From Verrucomicrobiota bacterium (GTDB lineage Bacteria > Verrucomicrobiota > Verrucomicrobiia > Limisphaerales > DSYF01): DNA of 62,297 bases. The translations under genes were made by a program, and so were the position numbers. The notes under the pieces are model-generated. The model ran no database searches. It had not been told where the DNA came from and saw only the letters and a list, made by a program, of their open reading frames with translations. The DNA lies in assembly GCA_025457615.1 (NCBI GenBank), contig JALOTZ010000012.1, positions 1 through 62,297 on the forward strand, in the 5' to 3' direction. Below, piece by piece: positions 18,278-26,972 of the stretch; the stretch's first letter is position 1, and every line of letters begins with the position of its first letter.

Positions 18278-19321
18278 ATGGATCAGACGCAAAATCTGCA
18301 TGTTCGGAAAATGGTCCGGTTGGTGACGCCGAACGAGCTTAAGGCGGAACTGCCGATGACCGAAGCCGCCAGCCGCACCGTGGTCCAAAGCCGGGAGCGG
18401 TTGATGCGCATCCTGCGCCAGGAAGATCCGCGCCTGCTGGTCGTCGTGGGCCCCTGCTCCATTCACAACGTGGATGCCGCATTCGAGTACGCCCGCCGTC
18501 TCAGCCGCCTCCAGCGTGAGCTGGCCGACCGGATGGAGATCGTCATGCGGGTCTATTTCGAGAAACCCCGCACCACGATCGGCTGGAAAGGATTGATCAA
18601 TGATCCGCACCTGGACGGCACCCAGGACATCGAGGCCGGGCTGCGCATGGCGCGCCAACTTCTGCGGCAGGTCAACGAGCTGGGATTGCCGGCGGGCACC
18701 GAGTTCCTCGACCCCATCGTTCCGCAATACACGGCGGAATTGATCAGTTGGGCCGCCATTGGCGCGCGCACGACGGAATCGCAGACGCACCGGGAAATGG
18801 CCAGCGGGCTCTCCATGCCGGTGGGGTACAAGAACGCCACCGACGGCAGCCTGCAAACCGCCGTGGACGCCATGTCTGCCGCGCGCTCCTCCCACAGCTT
18901 CCTCGGCATCGATGAGGATGGCGTGACAAGCATCGTGCGCACCAGCGGCAATCCGGACGGGCACCTGATCCTGCGCGGGGGACGGGACCACACCAATTAC
19001 GACGCCGAGAGCATCCGGTTGGCGGAAGCGGCGCTGAGAAAGGCGAATCTGCCCGGCAGCCTCATGGTGGACTGCAGTCACGCCAACTCGGGCAAGAAGC
19101 CGGAACGTCAGGAGTTGGTCTGGCAAAACGTGATCGCCCAGCGCACCGGGGGAAACCGGTCGGTGATCGGGATGATGGTCGAGAGCAATCTGGAGGAAGG
19201 CAGCCAGCCGTTTCCCCAGCCGCCGGAGAAGCTCAACCCGGGCGTCTCCATCACCGACGCCTGCATCTCCTGGTCCACCACCGAGCGCCTCCTGCGGCAG
19301 GGATACCAGGCGCTGGCCTAG
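18278..19321 (+). CDS. aroF: 3-deoxy-7-phosphoheptulonate synthase (DAHP synthase, class I)
   Basis: First step of the shikimate pathway: condenses phosphoenolpyruvate and erythrose 4-phosphate. The 347-aa protein has the class I AroF/G/H hallmarks: [10 protein letters not shown] near residue 50, [53 protein letters not shown] and the metal-binding [12 protein letters not shown] and [11 protein letters not shown]. The isozyme type (Tyr-, Phe- or Trp-sensitive) cannot be assigned, so the symbol is only a family label. No attenuator-like leader was seen in the 157 bp upstream. Confidence 0.95.
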   Translation: MDQTQNLHVRKMVRLVTPNELKAELPMTEAASRTVVQSRERLMRILRQEDPRLLVVVGPCSIHNVDAAFEYARRLSRLQRELADRMEIVMRVYFEKPRTTIGWKGLINDPHLDGTQDIEAGLRMARQLLRQVNELGLPAGTEFLDPIVPQYTAELISWAAIGARTTESQTHREMASGLSMPVGYKNATDGSLQTAVDAMSAARSSHSFLGIDEDGVTSIVRTSGNPDGHLILRGGRDHTNYDAESIRLAEAALRKANLPGSLMVDCSHANSGKKPERQELVWQNVIAQRTGGNRSVIGMMVESNLEEGSQPFPQPPEKLNPGVSITDACISWSTTERLLRQGYQALA

Positions 19322-19400
19322 ACGACATCCCATCACCATCCCGCTGGTTGGCCCTGCCGGTCTGCGAGAAGCTGTTCCGAGACGCGCTTTGCAAACAGCA

Positions 19401-19426
19401 AGGGCGGCCCCGAGCGGGACCGCCCT
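19401..19426. terminator. Hairpin between convergent aroF and pnp
   Basis: AGGGCGG-C-CCCG with loop AG and CGGG-A-CCGCCCT form an 11-bp stem with one internal mismatch between the two convergent stop codons. On the minus strand it is followed by a weak T-rich stretch, so it probably serves pnp. Confidence 0.55.
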
Positions 19427-19450
19427 GCAGAAACTTCCTTCAGGAAGCGA

Positions 19451-21610
19451 CTATTCTTCCTTTCCCTCCGGGCCGGCTTCTTCCTTGCCTCCCATCTCGG
19501 CATCGCGTTCCGCCATGGCGGCCTTGCGCGAGAGCCGGACGCGGCCCTTCTCGTCCACGCCGAGGCACTTCACCCAGATTTCATCCCCCATCTTCACGAT
19601 GTCCTCGGTCTTTTTGACGCGGAAGTTGGCCAGTTCACTGATGTGCACGAGGCCGTCCTTGCCGGGCAGGAACTCGACGAAGGCGCCGAATTCCTTGATG
19701 GTGACCACCTTGCCGCGGTAGGTCTTCCCGATCTCGGCCTCGGCGGTCATGCCCAGGATCGCGTCCTTGGCGATCTGCATGCCTTCGTTGGAAACGGAGT
19801 AGATGTTTACCGTGCCGTCATCCTCGATGTTGATCTCGCATCCGGACTCCTCGACGAGGCGCTTGATGTTCTTGCCGCCGGGCCCGATGACCGCGCCGAT
19901 CTTGTCGGGGTTGATCTTCAGGGTCTCGATGCGCGGGGCGTATTTGCTCAATTCAGCGCGCGGCTTGTCGAGAGTCTTGGCCATCTGCTTGAGGATTTCC
20001 GCGCGCGCCTGGCTGGCCTTCGCGACGGCCTGCTCCATCAGATCGTGGGGAATCCCCTTGAGCTTGAGGTCCAGTTGGAACCCGGTGATGCCCTTCTCCG
20101 TGCCCGCGATCTTGCAATCCATGTCGCAGAAGGCGTCCTCCCAACCGATGATATCGGTAAGCAGCTTGTACTTCGCGATCTTGCCATCCGGGCCGTAGGT
20201 GGTGCAGAGGCCGATGCTGATGCCCGCCACCGGGCGGACCAACGGCACCCCGGCATCCATCAGCGCCAGGGAGGCGCCGCACACCGTGGCCATCGAACTG
20301 GAGCCGTTGGACTCCATGATCTCGCTGGTGACGCGTATCGCGTAGGGATAATCCTTCAAAGGCAGCGCCGGCTCGACACTGCGCTCCGCCAATGCGCCGT
20401 GCCCGATCTCGCGCCGGCCGGGCCCGCTGATGCGTCCGGTCTCGCCGACGGAGAAGTTGGGGAAGTTGTAATGCAGCAGGAACTGCTTCTCGCTCTCCCC
20501 ACCGCTATAGGTGTCGAGTTCCTGGGCTTCGTCGCTGGTGCCCAGGGTGGCCAGGACCAGGGCCTGGGTTTCGCCGCGCGTGAACAGGGCGGACCCATGC
20601 GCCCGCGGCAGCAACCCGACCTCCGCGGTGATCGGCCGCAGTGCATCCAGGGGGCGCGCGTCGAGGCGCTTGTCCTGGTTCATGATCAGGGCGCGAACCG
20701 CCTCCTTTTGGATGTAGTATTGGACGTCCTTGATCACAAAGGGGGTGACCTTCTCCTCGCCGAACTTCTCGACGAGCTTCCTGCCCACCTCCTCGAACAC
20801 CGCGTTGGCCGCCGCCTCGCGTTCGAGCTTCACCGGGGTCAGGAGTGCGGGGATGATGCGGTCCCCGGCCAGCGCCTTGGCCGCCTCGAGAATTTCGTCG
20901 GGGACCACGGTCACGGTGATCGCGCGCTTCTTCTTGCCCGCCTTGGCTGCGAGTTCCTTCTGCGCCTTGATCTGGGGCTGGATGATTTCCTGCGCCCAGC
21001 GCAGGGCGGCATTGAAATCCTCGTCGCTGATTTCGCGGGCGCTGCCCTCGAACATCACGAGTTCGGTTTCGCTGCCCACGTAGATGAGATCGAGGTCGCT
21101 GCCGGCTTTCTGGTCATGAGTGGGGTTGGCGACGAATTCGCCGCCCACCCGGCCCACACGCACCACGCCCAGCGGGCCCGCCCAGGGGATGTCGCTGACC
21201 ATGAGCGCGGCGGACGCGCCCAGCATGCTGAGGATGTCCGGATCATTCTCGCCGTCGGCGCTGAGCACGATGGTCTGGACCTGGACTTCATTGTACCAAC
21301 CCTTGGGAAACAAGGGGCGGATGGGGCGGTCCGTGAGCCGGCAGGTGAGGATTTCCTTTTCCGTCGGGCGCCCTTCCCGCTTGAAGAAGCCGCCGGGGAA
21401 CCGTCCGGCGGCGGCCGCCTTTTCCCGGAAATCCACGGTGAGCGGGAAGAAATCCTGTCCTTCCTTGGCCTTGGTGGCGGCGACGGCGGCCACCAGCACG
21501 ATGGTTTCGCCCAATTGAACGGTCACGGCGCCGTCGGCCTGCTTGGCGATTTTGCCGGTTTCGAGGGTGAGTTGTTTATCCCCGAGGGGGATGCTGACTT
21601 TTTCTGGCAT
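19451..21610 (-). CDS. pnp: Polyribonucleotide nucleotidyltransferase (PNPase)
   Basis: Phosphorolytic 3'-5' exoribonuclease of RNA decay. Numbering from the ATG at 21610 (719 aa), the first RNase PH domain starts at once ([16 protein letters not shown]), with [16 protein letters not shown] and IRPLFPKG. An all-alpha linker and the second RNase PH domain follow, with the active-site [15 protein letters not shown] and [13 protein letters not shown] domain comes near residue 560 ([13 protein letters not shown]) and an S1 domain near 625-695 ([17 protein letters not shown]), before a short acidic tail. The open frame upstream of this ATG is not expected to be translated. It lies 191 bp downstream of rpsO, the conserved rpsO-pnp order. 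Confidence 0.97.
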   Translation of the reverse strand: MPEKVSIPLGDKQLTLETGKIAKQADGAVTVQLGETIVLVAAVAATKAKEGQDFFPLTVDFREKAAAAGRFPGGFFKREGRPTEKEILTCRLTDRPIRPLFPKGWYNEVQVQTIVLSADGENDPDILSMLGASAALMVSDIPWAGPLGVVRVGRVGGEFVANPTHDQKAGSDLDLIYVGSETELVMFEGSAREISDEDFNAALRWAQEIIQPQIKAQKELAAKAGKKKRAITVTVVPDEILEAAKALAGDRIIPALLTPVKLEREAAANAVFEEVGRKLVEKFGEEKVTPFVIKDVQYYIQKEAVRALIMNQDKRLDARPLDALRPITAEVGLLPRAHGSALFTRGETQALVLATLGTSDEAQELDTYSGGESEKQFLLHYNFPNFSVGETGRISGPGRREIGHGALAERSVEPALPLKDYPYAIRVTSEIMESNGSSSMATVCGASLALMDAGVPLVRPVAGISIGLCTTYGPDGKIAKYKLLTDIIGWEDAFCDMDCKIAGTEKGITGFQLDLKLKGIPHDLMEQAVAKASQARAEILKQMAKTLDKPRAELSKYAPRIETLKINPDKIGAVIGPGGKNIKRLVEESGCEINIEDDGTVNIYSVSNEGMQIAKDAILGMTAEAEIGKTYRGKVVTIKEFGAFVEFLPGKDGLVHISELANFRVKKTEDIVKMGDEIWVKCLGVDEKGRVRLSRKAAMAERDAEMGGKEEAGPEGKEE

Positions 21611-21653
21611 GTTGTTGATTGCGCCGTCGCCAGCCCGAGGAACTTCAGTCAAG

Positions 21654-21668
21654 GTCCGCCAGGCGGAC
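21654..21668 (-). promoter_or_regulatory. Stem-loop in the rpsO-pnp spacer
   Basis: GTCCGCC-A-GGCGGAC is a perfect 15-nt dyad 44 bases before the pnp start codon. In other bacteria a hairpin in this leader is cut by RNase III and mediates pnp autocontrol. The same role here is only an analogy, and the one-base loop means the real fold would be smaller. Confidence 0.3.
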
Positions 21669-21801
21669 GCTGAGTGAAACTTCCCGAGTGGACGACGGCC
21701 ATTGAGGTTTCGCGAGGCTTGTGGAAGAGCCCGGATTGCTCGCGTCATCAATCCGGACCAAAATGATATGCCAACGACGGTTCAAGAACCGTGGAGGTTG
21801 A

Positions 21802-22059
21802 CTAGTGGCGGAGGTTGAGCTTCTTGGTGACCGCCGCGTAGCGTTGCTGATCCTTGTCCTGCAGGTAATCCAGCAGCTTGCGCCGCTCACCCACCATGAC
21901 CAGCAGTCCGCGACGGGAGCTGATGTCTTTCTTGTGAGCCTGGAGGTGTTCGGTGAGGTGATTGATCTTCTCAGTCAACAACGCTATCTGAACATCCGCC
22001 GAGCCGGTATCCCGTTCGTGCAATTGAAAATCCGCAATTTTAGCAGCCTTTGCAGCCAT
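21802..22059 (-). CDS. rpsO: 30S ribosomal protein S15
   Basis: Primary 16S rRNA-binding protein of the platform. The 85-aa product matches the family throughout, with [20 protein letters not shown], the [19 protein letters not shown] rRNA-contact region and LLDYLQ near the end. An AAAGAG purine run precedes the ATG. It is upstream of pnp on the same strand. Confidence 0.97.
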   Translation of the reverse strand: MAAKAAKIADFQLHERDTGSADVQIALLTEKINHLTEHLQAHKKDISSRRGLLVMVGERRKLLDYLQDKDQQRYAAVTKKLNLRH

Positions 22060-22094
22060 TGATTTCTCTTTCCTCAGTTTGTTTCAAAGGCCGG

Positions 22095-22123
22095 AGACTA
22101 GGCCGGAAGCGACCTCCTGTAAA
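22095..22123 (-). promoter_or_regulatory. Candidate sigma70-type promoter of rpsO-pnp
   Basis: On the minus strand TTTACA (five of six -35 consensus bases) is followed after 17 bases by TAGTCT (three of six). The predicted start is about 30 bases before the rpsO ATG. The 167-bp repeat element lies just upstream. Confidence 0.4.
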
Positions 22124-22145
22124 GGGTGAACTGCGGCGGTCAGCG

Positions 22146-22312
22146 GGGTGCGGCGCGTCCTGACACTGTCCTCGAACGCAAGTCCGGCCGGGGCGCGGCA
22201 TGGATGCCGCTTCAGCGTTCGCAAGCCCGCGGAACAAGCGTTTCCTCGCGTGCCCTTCGGACGTTGAAGCGGCCTGAAGGCCGCGCGCCGGGGACAGTGT
22301 CCAGATGCACCC
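22146..22312. repeat. 167-bp structured element with terminal inverted repeats, copy 2
   Basis: Second copy of the element at 12361-12525, in the same orientation. The inner terminal repeats are perfect (GACACTGTCC at 22162-22171, GGACAGTGTC at 22292-22301). Outer GGGTGC and GCACCC arms are separated from them by unequal spacers. The internal hairpins match copy 1, and three sites changed together (AATGC/GCATT/GATG in copy 1, AACGC/GCGTT/GACG here), which keeps the pairings. It fills most of the gap between the lipoprotein gene and rpsO, and no gene is present in it. Confidence 0.85.
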
Positions 22313-22329
22313 AGCGGGTGGGGGTGCGG

Positions 22330-22956
22330 TCAGGGAAGAATCCCGTCCTCGCGCATGGACGCGACGATCTGGGCGGCCAGAGGCTCGATCTCCGCCACGC
22401 GATCCGTGCGGTCATCCACCACGGTTTGAGTCAGGCCAGCCCAAAGCCGCTTCTCCGTCGCGAGATCATACAGGCTGGCCTCCAGGCACACCTTCCTCTT
22501 CGAACTGCCGTAGCTGGTCTGCATGTCCATGAACCCCACCGAGTAGTAGTCGTACCAACCCACGGACTCGAATCCCGTCACGGTGGTGGCATACCGCTCC
22601 GGGCCCGCGCGGACTTCACGGTAAGACGTGCCGGTTCCCACCAGACGCACGATAAGCAGAGTCCCCGCGCCACTGGAGCGAAACCGCTCCGCCGCGGCTT
22701 TCTTGTCCTCCTTGATTTCAGCCAGCGAAAGTTGCTCGTACGTCACCACGGCCGGGGCACCGGACCCGACCAACTGGGCCACGAAACGGTTTTCGAAACC
22801 CTGCCTGACCAATCCGCGTTCATCGATCGCCAGCACGGCGACCCTGCCGGCCGCCGGCTGGGCCCCCGGAGCCTTCCAGGTTTCCTTGAGCCGGGTGGAT
22901 GCGCAGGAACAGAGCAAGACCGACGCGATGCCGGCGGCCAGAAGTTGCGGTTTCAT
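22330..22956 (-). CDS. Lipoprotein of unknown function
   Basis: A 208-aa protein whose signal peptide ends in the lipobox VLLCSC, giving a mature lipoprotein starting at Cys18. The body alternates strands and helices (VAVLAIDERGLVRQGFENRFVAQL, LLIVRLVGTGTSY) in a way reminiscent of DUF4136 or LpoB/CsgG-type periplasmic lipoproteins, but no diagnostic motif was found. It lies 50 bases after the DUF4340 gene on the same strand and may be the last member of the ABC/GldG operon. Confidence 0.75.
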   Translation of the reverse strand: MKPQLLAAGIASVLLCSCASTRLKETWKAPGAQPAAGRVAVLAIDERGLVRQGFENRFVAQLVGSGAPAVVTYEQLSLAEIKEDKKAAAERFRSSGAGTLLIVRLVGTGTSYREVRAGPERYATTVTGFESVGWYDYYSVGFMDMQTSYGSSKRKVCLEASLYDLATEKRLWAGLTQTVVDDRTDRVAEIEPLAAQIVASMREDGILP

Positions 22957-23006
22957 GTGTCGTCATCCTTCCCGAAGCAACCCCGGTTGCCAAGACCCCA
23001 TTTGGA

Positions 23007-24230
23007 CTAAGGCGGCTGCGGCAGGGTCAGCAGGTCCTCGACGGGCTCCGAAGCGGGCTGGGCCGGGGTTTCCACGTTCGCCTCAGACTCCTTGGCCTGG
23101 AGCAGGTCGGCGCGCTTCTTCAAGAGGGAATCCAGCGTCCAGGACGACACCTGGTAGGTCCACTTCGCCAGCGCCTGTTCCCTGGCCAGTTTCGCGTCGC
23201 GGGTCTTGAGGGTGTCGGCGAATTCCTTGTCCTTCTCCAGCTTGACGGAATCCTCCTCCCCTTCGAGCGCTTCGCGCTGGCGGGGGTAAGTCCCCTGCAC
23301 GGTCACACGCAGGGCAATGTTCCCGTTGTGGTTGGTGCCGGCCTTGAGCTCGTAGCTGAAGCCGTCAAAGGTTTCGAGGCGGAGAACCGTGGGCTGATCG
23401 AGTCCCAGTTGGGCGGTGTCCGCCGCAATCAGCACATCGTTGAAACTGGGGCTGCTGAGGGCGTAGTTGAAGCTGGAGGTCTTGCGGGTGTCGAGTTGCT
23501 CGGTGTCGCTCAGGCCCGTCAGCGTCCACTCACCGGCCTCCGTTTCGCGGGTGACTTTGAACGAGTTGGTGGCCTCGAACGGATGGGCCACCTCGATGGA
23601 CCGGATCTTCTCCACTTTGAAGAAATCCTTGTTCAGCCAGGCTTGCGGTTGGGGTTGCAGATCGGAGAGCGTGTCGGAGACCAGCGCGGCGCGCGTCTTG
23701 TCCTGGGGGTTCATGACCCATCGGCCGACCGGGATCTCGCGCTCGCCGGGGTCGCCGTAGGGCGAGGGGCTGCTGTCCTTGCGCAGTTGCGTCTTGCCGA
23801 GCAACAGGGACGCCAGCCCCTGGCCGGTCTTGTCCCGGAATTCGATCAAGGTCCCGCCGCCTGGGGCCGCGCCGGGTTCGAGCAACTCGAGGCGTTCGAG
23901 CTGGCTGGCCGCCACCGGCTCGATTTGTCCGGGCTTGAGGTCCCTGAGTTTGAGCACGGTGCGGGTGATCTGGGAATAATCGGCGGGGTAACCCTCGCGT
24001 TCCTGCACGCCCCACTGCCCCTCCTGTTTGACCAGGGTGAGGGTGTTGGAGCCCTGCTGAAGGCTGAGCTGCGCCAACTCCTCGCCCACGGGCAGGGTGC
24101 CCAGGAGCGGTCGGGATTCGCCGGGGCCGCCGCGCTGCACGGAGGCGGAATCCCGCTTGAGCAGCAGCAGCGCAGCTCCGCCCAATACGCCCAGCACCAA
24201 CCCGAGTAACAGTAATTGCTTCTGGTTCAT
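23007..24230 (-). CDS. DUF4340 protein, partner of the GldG-type ABC system
   Basis: A 407-aa membrane-anchored protein with one N-terminal transmembrane segment (LLLLGLVLGVLGGAALLLL) and a long beta-rich extracytoplasmic part with repeated DUF4340-like stretches (ANSLTLVKQEGQWGV-type strands, GLASLLLGKT, SIEVAHPF and WTLTGL). The last 80 residues are charged and helical with a Pro/Glu-rich end. DUF4340 genes typically follow GldG-like genes. Here the order is ATPase, permease, GldG, DUF4340 with small gaps, which supports one operon. The biochemical role of the family is not established. Confidence 0.85.
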   Translation of the reverse strand: MNQKQLLLLGLVLGVLGGAALLLLKRDSASVQRGGPGESRPLLGTLPVGEELAQLSLQQGSNTLTLVKQEGQWGVQEREGYPADYSQITRTVLKLRDLKPGQIEPVAASQLERLELLEPGAAPGGGTLIEFRDKTGQGLASLLLGKTQLRKDSSPSPYGDPGEREIPVGRWVMNPQDKTRAALVSDTLSDLQPQPQAWLNKDFFKVEKIRSIEVAHPFEATNSFKVTRETEAGEWTLTGLSDTEQLDTRKTSSFNYALSSPSFNDVLIAADTAQLGLDQPTVLRLETFDGFSYELKAGTNHNGNIALRVTVQGTYPRQREALEGEEDSVKLEKDKEFADTLKTRDAKLAREQALAKWTYQVSSWTLDSLLKKRADLLQAKESEANVETPAQPASEPVEDLLTLPQPP

Positions 24231-24258
24231 GAGGCTTGGATGTGAAATCAGGAACGAC

Positions 24259-26163
24259 TCAGCGCGCGCCCGTCTTGCGCTTCTTGACCAGGGCGAGTCC
24301 GAGACCGAACGCGCTCACCAGCACGGGCATGGCCAGCACATTCACCCACTTCACCCGGTTCTCCAGGCCCACGATGTCGCGTCGAAGGTCCTTGCGCACC
24401 TGGCGCAGGTTGCTGCGGGTTTCGGCTTCCTCGCGGCGGAGTTTCGAGAGTTCCTGTTCCTGTTCGGGCGAGAGGATGAAGCGCTGGCTGCTGTCGCCCT
24501 TCTGCGCCTGCATTTCATTCAGCCGCTGCTGGGCCTGCTGGGCCTTCGCCTCGAGCGCGGCGATTTCGCCCTGGAACCGGCGCTCCGCCTCCGCCTGTTT
24601 GCGCTTCACCACTTCGAACGGACGGTTCAACGTCGCGCGGCTGCGGACCTGGATGAGGTTCTGGTCGCCGGCCATCTGCTCGACACAATTCTGCGCGAAG
24701 TTCAGGTTGGCGTTCATGGACATCGCCAGCTGGCCGAAGGGGCTGTTGATCCGGCGCAGGGTGAAGTCGTCAAACAAAAGATCGGCATCGCCCACCAGAA
24801 TCACGGCATTCTCGGAGGCGCTTTCCTTCAGCCACTCCGCCGCGGCCGGCGCGGCGTTGGTGTCCGCCCCATCCGGGCTGGCGGGTTTGCCGTCCGGAAA
24901 AGCGGTCTTGAACCGGCCTTGCACCCGCAGCGCCAGGGTCTGGGCCTTGTCCCCGGACTTGAACTCTTTCAACACCTCTTCCGGAGCCATGTTGGCCATG
25001 AAACCCTCCACCAACTGTGATTCCGCCGTGCTCTGCATGAGGGTGATCTGGGTCAGGCCCTCCGCCGGGGTGCCAGTGAACGCACCCGCCATGGGCATCC
25101 AGACGTTGTCGATCTCCGCGGTGGTGATGTCTTCATTGTTCATCCCCTCCGGGGTGATGGAAAGCCAGGTGAGCTGCTCGACCGGCTGGCCATTGCGACC
25201 CTGGAGCTGCATGCGGAAATTCGCGTCCGCAACCACCTTCGTGGTGTCGAACGTCAGGCCCCAGGCCCGCAGCAGCTTCTCGAGGTTTGAACTGCTGCCC
25301 GCGCTCATCCCCATCAGGGGATTTTGACCACGGCTGTCCACGACGCAATAGGGGTCCAGGAAGGCGATGAGCTTGCCGCCGCGCAGGACGAACTGGTCGA
25401 GGGCAAACTGGGCTTCCTCGGTGATCTCCTTCGGATGCAGCAGGACCAGGACCCGGATGTCGTCCGGGATGGATTTCGCATCCATCTCGAGGCGTCGCAC
25501 ATCGAAGTCCCCCTTCAACTCGCTGATGATGCCCCACGGGGGCGTGCCCCCAACCTGCCCCATCTGCATCATCATGGGGTTGCCCGGCGCGCCCCAGACC
25601 GGCAACGGACTCATCACGCCGATGACCGGGCGGATGGGCTGGACCACGCGGGAGATGGCACGCGCGACGTCATACTCCAACTGGCGTTCGCGATTGGGCG
25701 CCAGGAAGGGAATGGTTTCCTTTTGATCCAACTGGCTGACGGCCAGGCCGAGATAGAACCGCTCGCCGTCCGGAAGCATCTGGCCCTGGATGCCGTCCAG
25801 GCCCGCCGAATCCTCCGCATCGGAATCCGGCTGGGGATCGTATTTCTCGACGATCACCTTGCCGCCGCCGGCCTGCCTGAATTCCTGGAGCAGATCCTCG
25901 ACAAGGCGGGCGTGGCTGGTCAGGAACACCGTGTCGCGCGAGGCGGCCGCCGGCTGGGTGCAGTAGAACCGGATCTTGATGGGAGATTCGAGCCCCTTGA
26001 GGATCGCGCGCGTGCCGGGTGAAAGCGTGTAGGCCTTCTCCTCGGTCAGATCCAGGCGCAGCTTGAAGGCGCCGGTCACCACGTTGAAGGCGACCAGGAT
26101 GAGGCCCATGGCCGCCAAGCCCACCGCCGAATACAGAATGGTCTGCAGTCCTTTGCTTTTCAT
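24259..26163 (-). CDS. GldG-family ABC transporter accessory protein
   Basis: A 634-aa protein with a transmembrane segment near each end (VGLAAMGLILVAFNVVTGAF at the start; VNVLAMPVLVSAFGLGLAL at the end). The extracytoplasmic core resembles the GldG/DUF7088 fold: YTLSPGTRAILKGLESPIKIRFYCTQ at residues 45-70, VEKYDPQPDSD, then VLVLLHPKEITEEAQFALDQFVLRGGKLIAFLDPY, the hallmark GIFT-like region. A coiled coil (about residues 520-600) precedes the last membrane segment. In Bacteroidota GldG works with GldA and GldF in gliding and secretion. Outside that phylum the substrate of such systems is unknown. It starts 10 bases after the permease stop. Confidence 0.88.
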   Translation of the reverse strand: MKSKGLQTILYSAVGLAAMGLILVAFNVVTGAFKLRLDLTEEKAYTLSPGTRAILKGLESPIKIRFYCTQPAAASRDTVFLTSHARLVEDLLQEFRQAGGGKVIVEKYDPQPDSDAEDSAGLDGIQGQMLPDGERFYLGLAVSQLDQKETIPFLAPNRERQLEYDVARAISRVVQPIRPVIGVMSPLPVWGAPGNPMMMQMGQVGGTPPWGIISELKGDFDVRRLEMDAKSIPDDIRVLVLLHPKEITEEAQFALDQFVLRGGKLIAFLDPYCVVDSRGQNPLMGMSAGSSSNLEKLLRAWGLTFDTTKVVADANFRMQLQGRNGQPVEQLTWLSITPEGMNNEDITTAEIDNVWMPMAGAFTGTPAEGLTQITLMQSTAESQLVEGFMANMAPEEVLKEFKSGDKAQTLALRVQGRFKTAFPDGKPASPDGADTNAAPAAAEWLKESASENAVILVGDADLLFDDFTLRRINSPFGQLAMSMNANLNFAQNCVEQMAGDQNLIQVRSRATLNRPFEVVKRKQAEAERRFQGEIAALEAKAQQAQQRLNEMQAQKGDSSQRFILSPEQEQELSKLRREEAETRSNLRQVRKDLRRDIVGLENRVKWVNVLAMPVLVSAFGLGLALVKKRKTGAR

Positions 26164-26173
26164 GGTGGTCGTC

Positions 26174-26923
26174 CTAACCCGCCCGGTGCCCGCGCAAGAT
26201 CACGCTGGTGGCGAACAGGCAAAAAGCGATCACTGACAGGAAGAAGATCCAGTCGCGCGAGTCCAGCACGCCCTTCTGGAACCCGGCGAAATGCGTCATG
26301 AAGCTGAACGAGGCGACAAACTCGACGACCCGCGCCCCCACAACGCCCTCCAGCAACTGGATCACCGGGTCGAACCCGCAGAGGATCAGGAACAGGCAGA
26401 TCACCACCGACAGGATGAAGCTGACCACCTGCGCGCGGGTCATGGCCGAGGTCATGCAACTGATGGCGAGGTAGGCGCCGGCCATGAGCCAGCTTCCGAC
26501 ATAGGCCGCGAAGATGACGCCGTTGTCCGGGTTGCCGAGGTAATTGACCGTGATCACCACCGGGAAGGTGAGCGCCAGGGCCAGGCCCAGGAACAGCCAG
26601 CTCGCCAGGAACTTGCCCGCAATCGCCTGCCAGGGCGTGATGGGCATGGTCAACAGCAGTTCCAGCGTGCCGACGCGCCGTTCCTCCGCCCACAAGCGCA
26701 TCCCCACCGCCGGCACCAGGAACAGGTAGAACCACGGGTGCCAGTTGAAGAAGGGCGCCCCCAGCGCCGCCTGCCCGCGCTCGAAAAAGCCGCCCACAAA
26801 GAAGGTGAAGAACCCGCAAAGCAGCAGGAAGATGACAATGAACACATACGCCACCGGCGACGTGAAATACGCGGCGAGCTCGCGCTTGGTGATCGTCTTG
26901 ACGTTCTGCAAGGTTGAGTTCAT
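26174..26923 (-). CDS. ABC-2 type permease (GldF-like)
   Basis: A 249-aa integral membrane protein with about six hydrophobic segments and the ABC-2 signature layout. These are an N-terminal cytoplasmic coupling stretch (TITKRELAAYFTSPVAYVFIV), the ERRVGTLELLLTMPIT motif that faces the ATPase, and paired membrane helices afterwards. It forms the channel of the exporter energised by the ATPase encoded 49 bases upstream. The GldG-like gene begins 10 bases downstream. Confidence 0.9.
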   Translation of the reverse strand: MNSTLQNVKTITKRELAAYFTSPVAYVFIVIFLLLCGFFTFFVGGFFERGQAALGAPFFNWHPWFYLFLVPAVGMRLWAEERRVGTLELLLTMPITPWQAIAGKFLASWLFLGLALALTFPVVITVNYLGNPDNGVIFAAYVGSWLMAGAYLAISCMTSAMTRAQVVSFILSVVICLFLILCGFDPVIQLLEGVVGARVVEFVASFSFMTHFAGFQKGVLDSRDWIFFLSVIAFCLFATSVILRGHRAG

Positions 26924-26972
26924 GTGCGCCTCCCTCGTTCAGAGTCGGATTTCAGGTTTCGGAATTCAGAGT

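Noticed and set aside
19643-21673. 676-codon plus-strand frame opposite pnp
   Set aside because: Mirror of PNPase codons. No start context or domain.
22040-22237. Small protein-like frame (MFRGLANAEAASMPRPG...) over the repeat element, also at 12308-12871
   Set aside because: It arises because both copies of the structured repeat happen to be open on the minus strand. The translated similarity is a by-product of DNA-level similarity.
26160-26819. 219-codon frame in another phase of the ABC permease gene
   Set aside because: Low-complexity Gly/Arg/Ala translation. The other phase has the ABC-2 membrane pattern and correct operon spacing.
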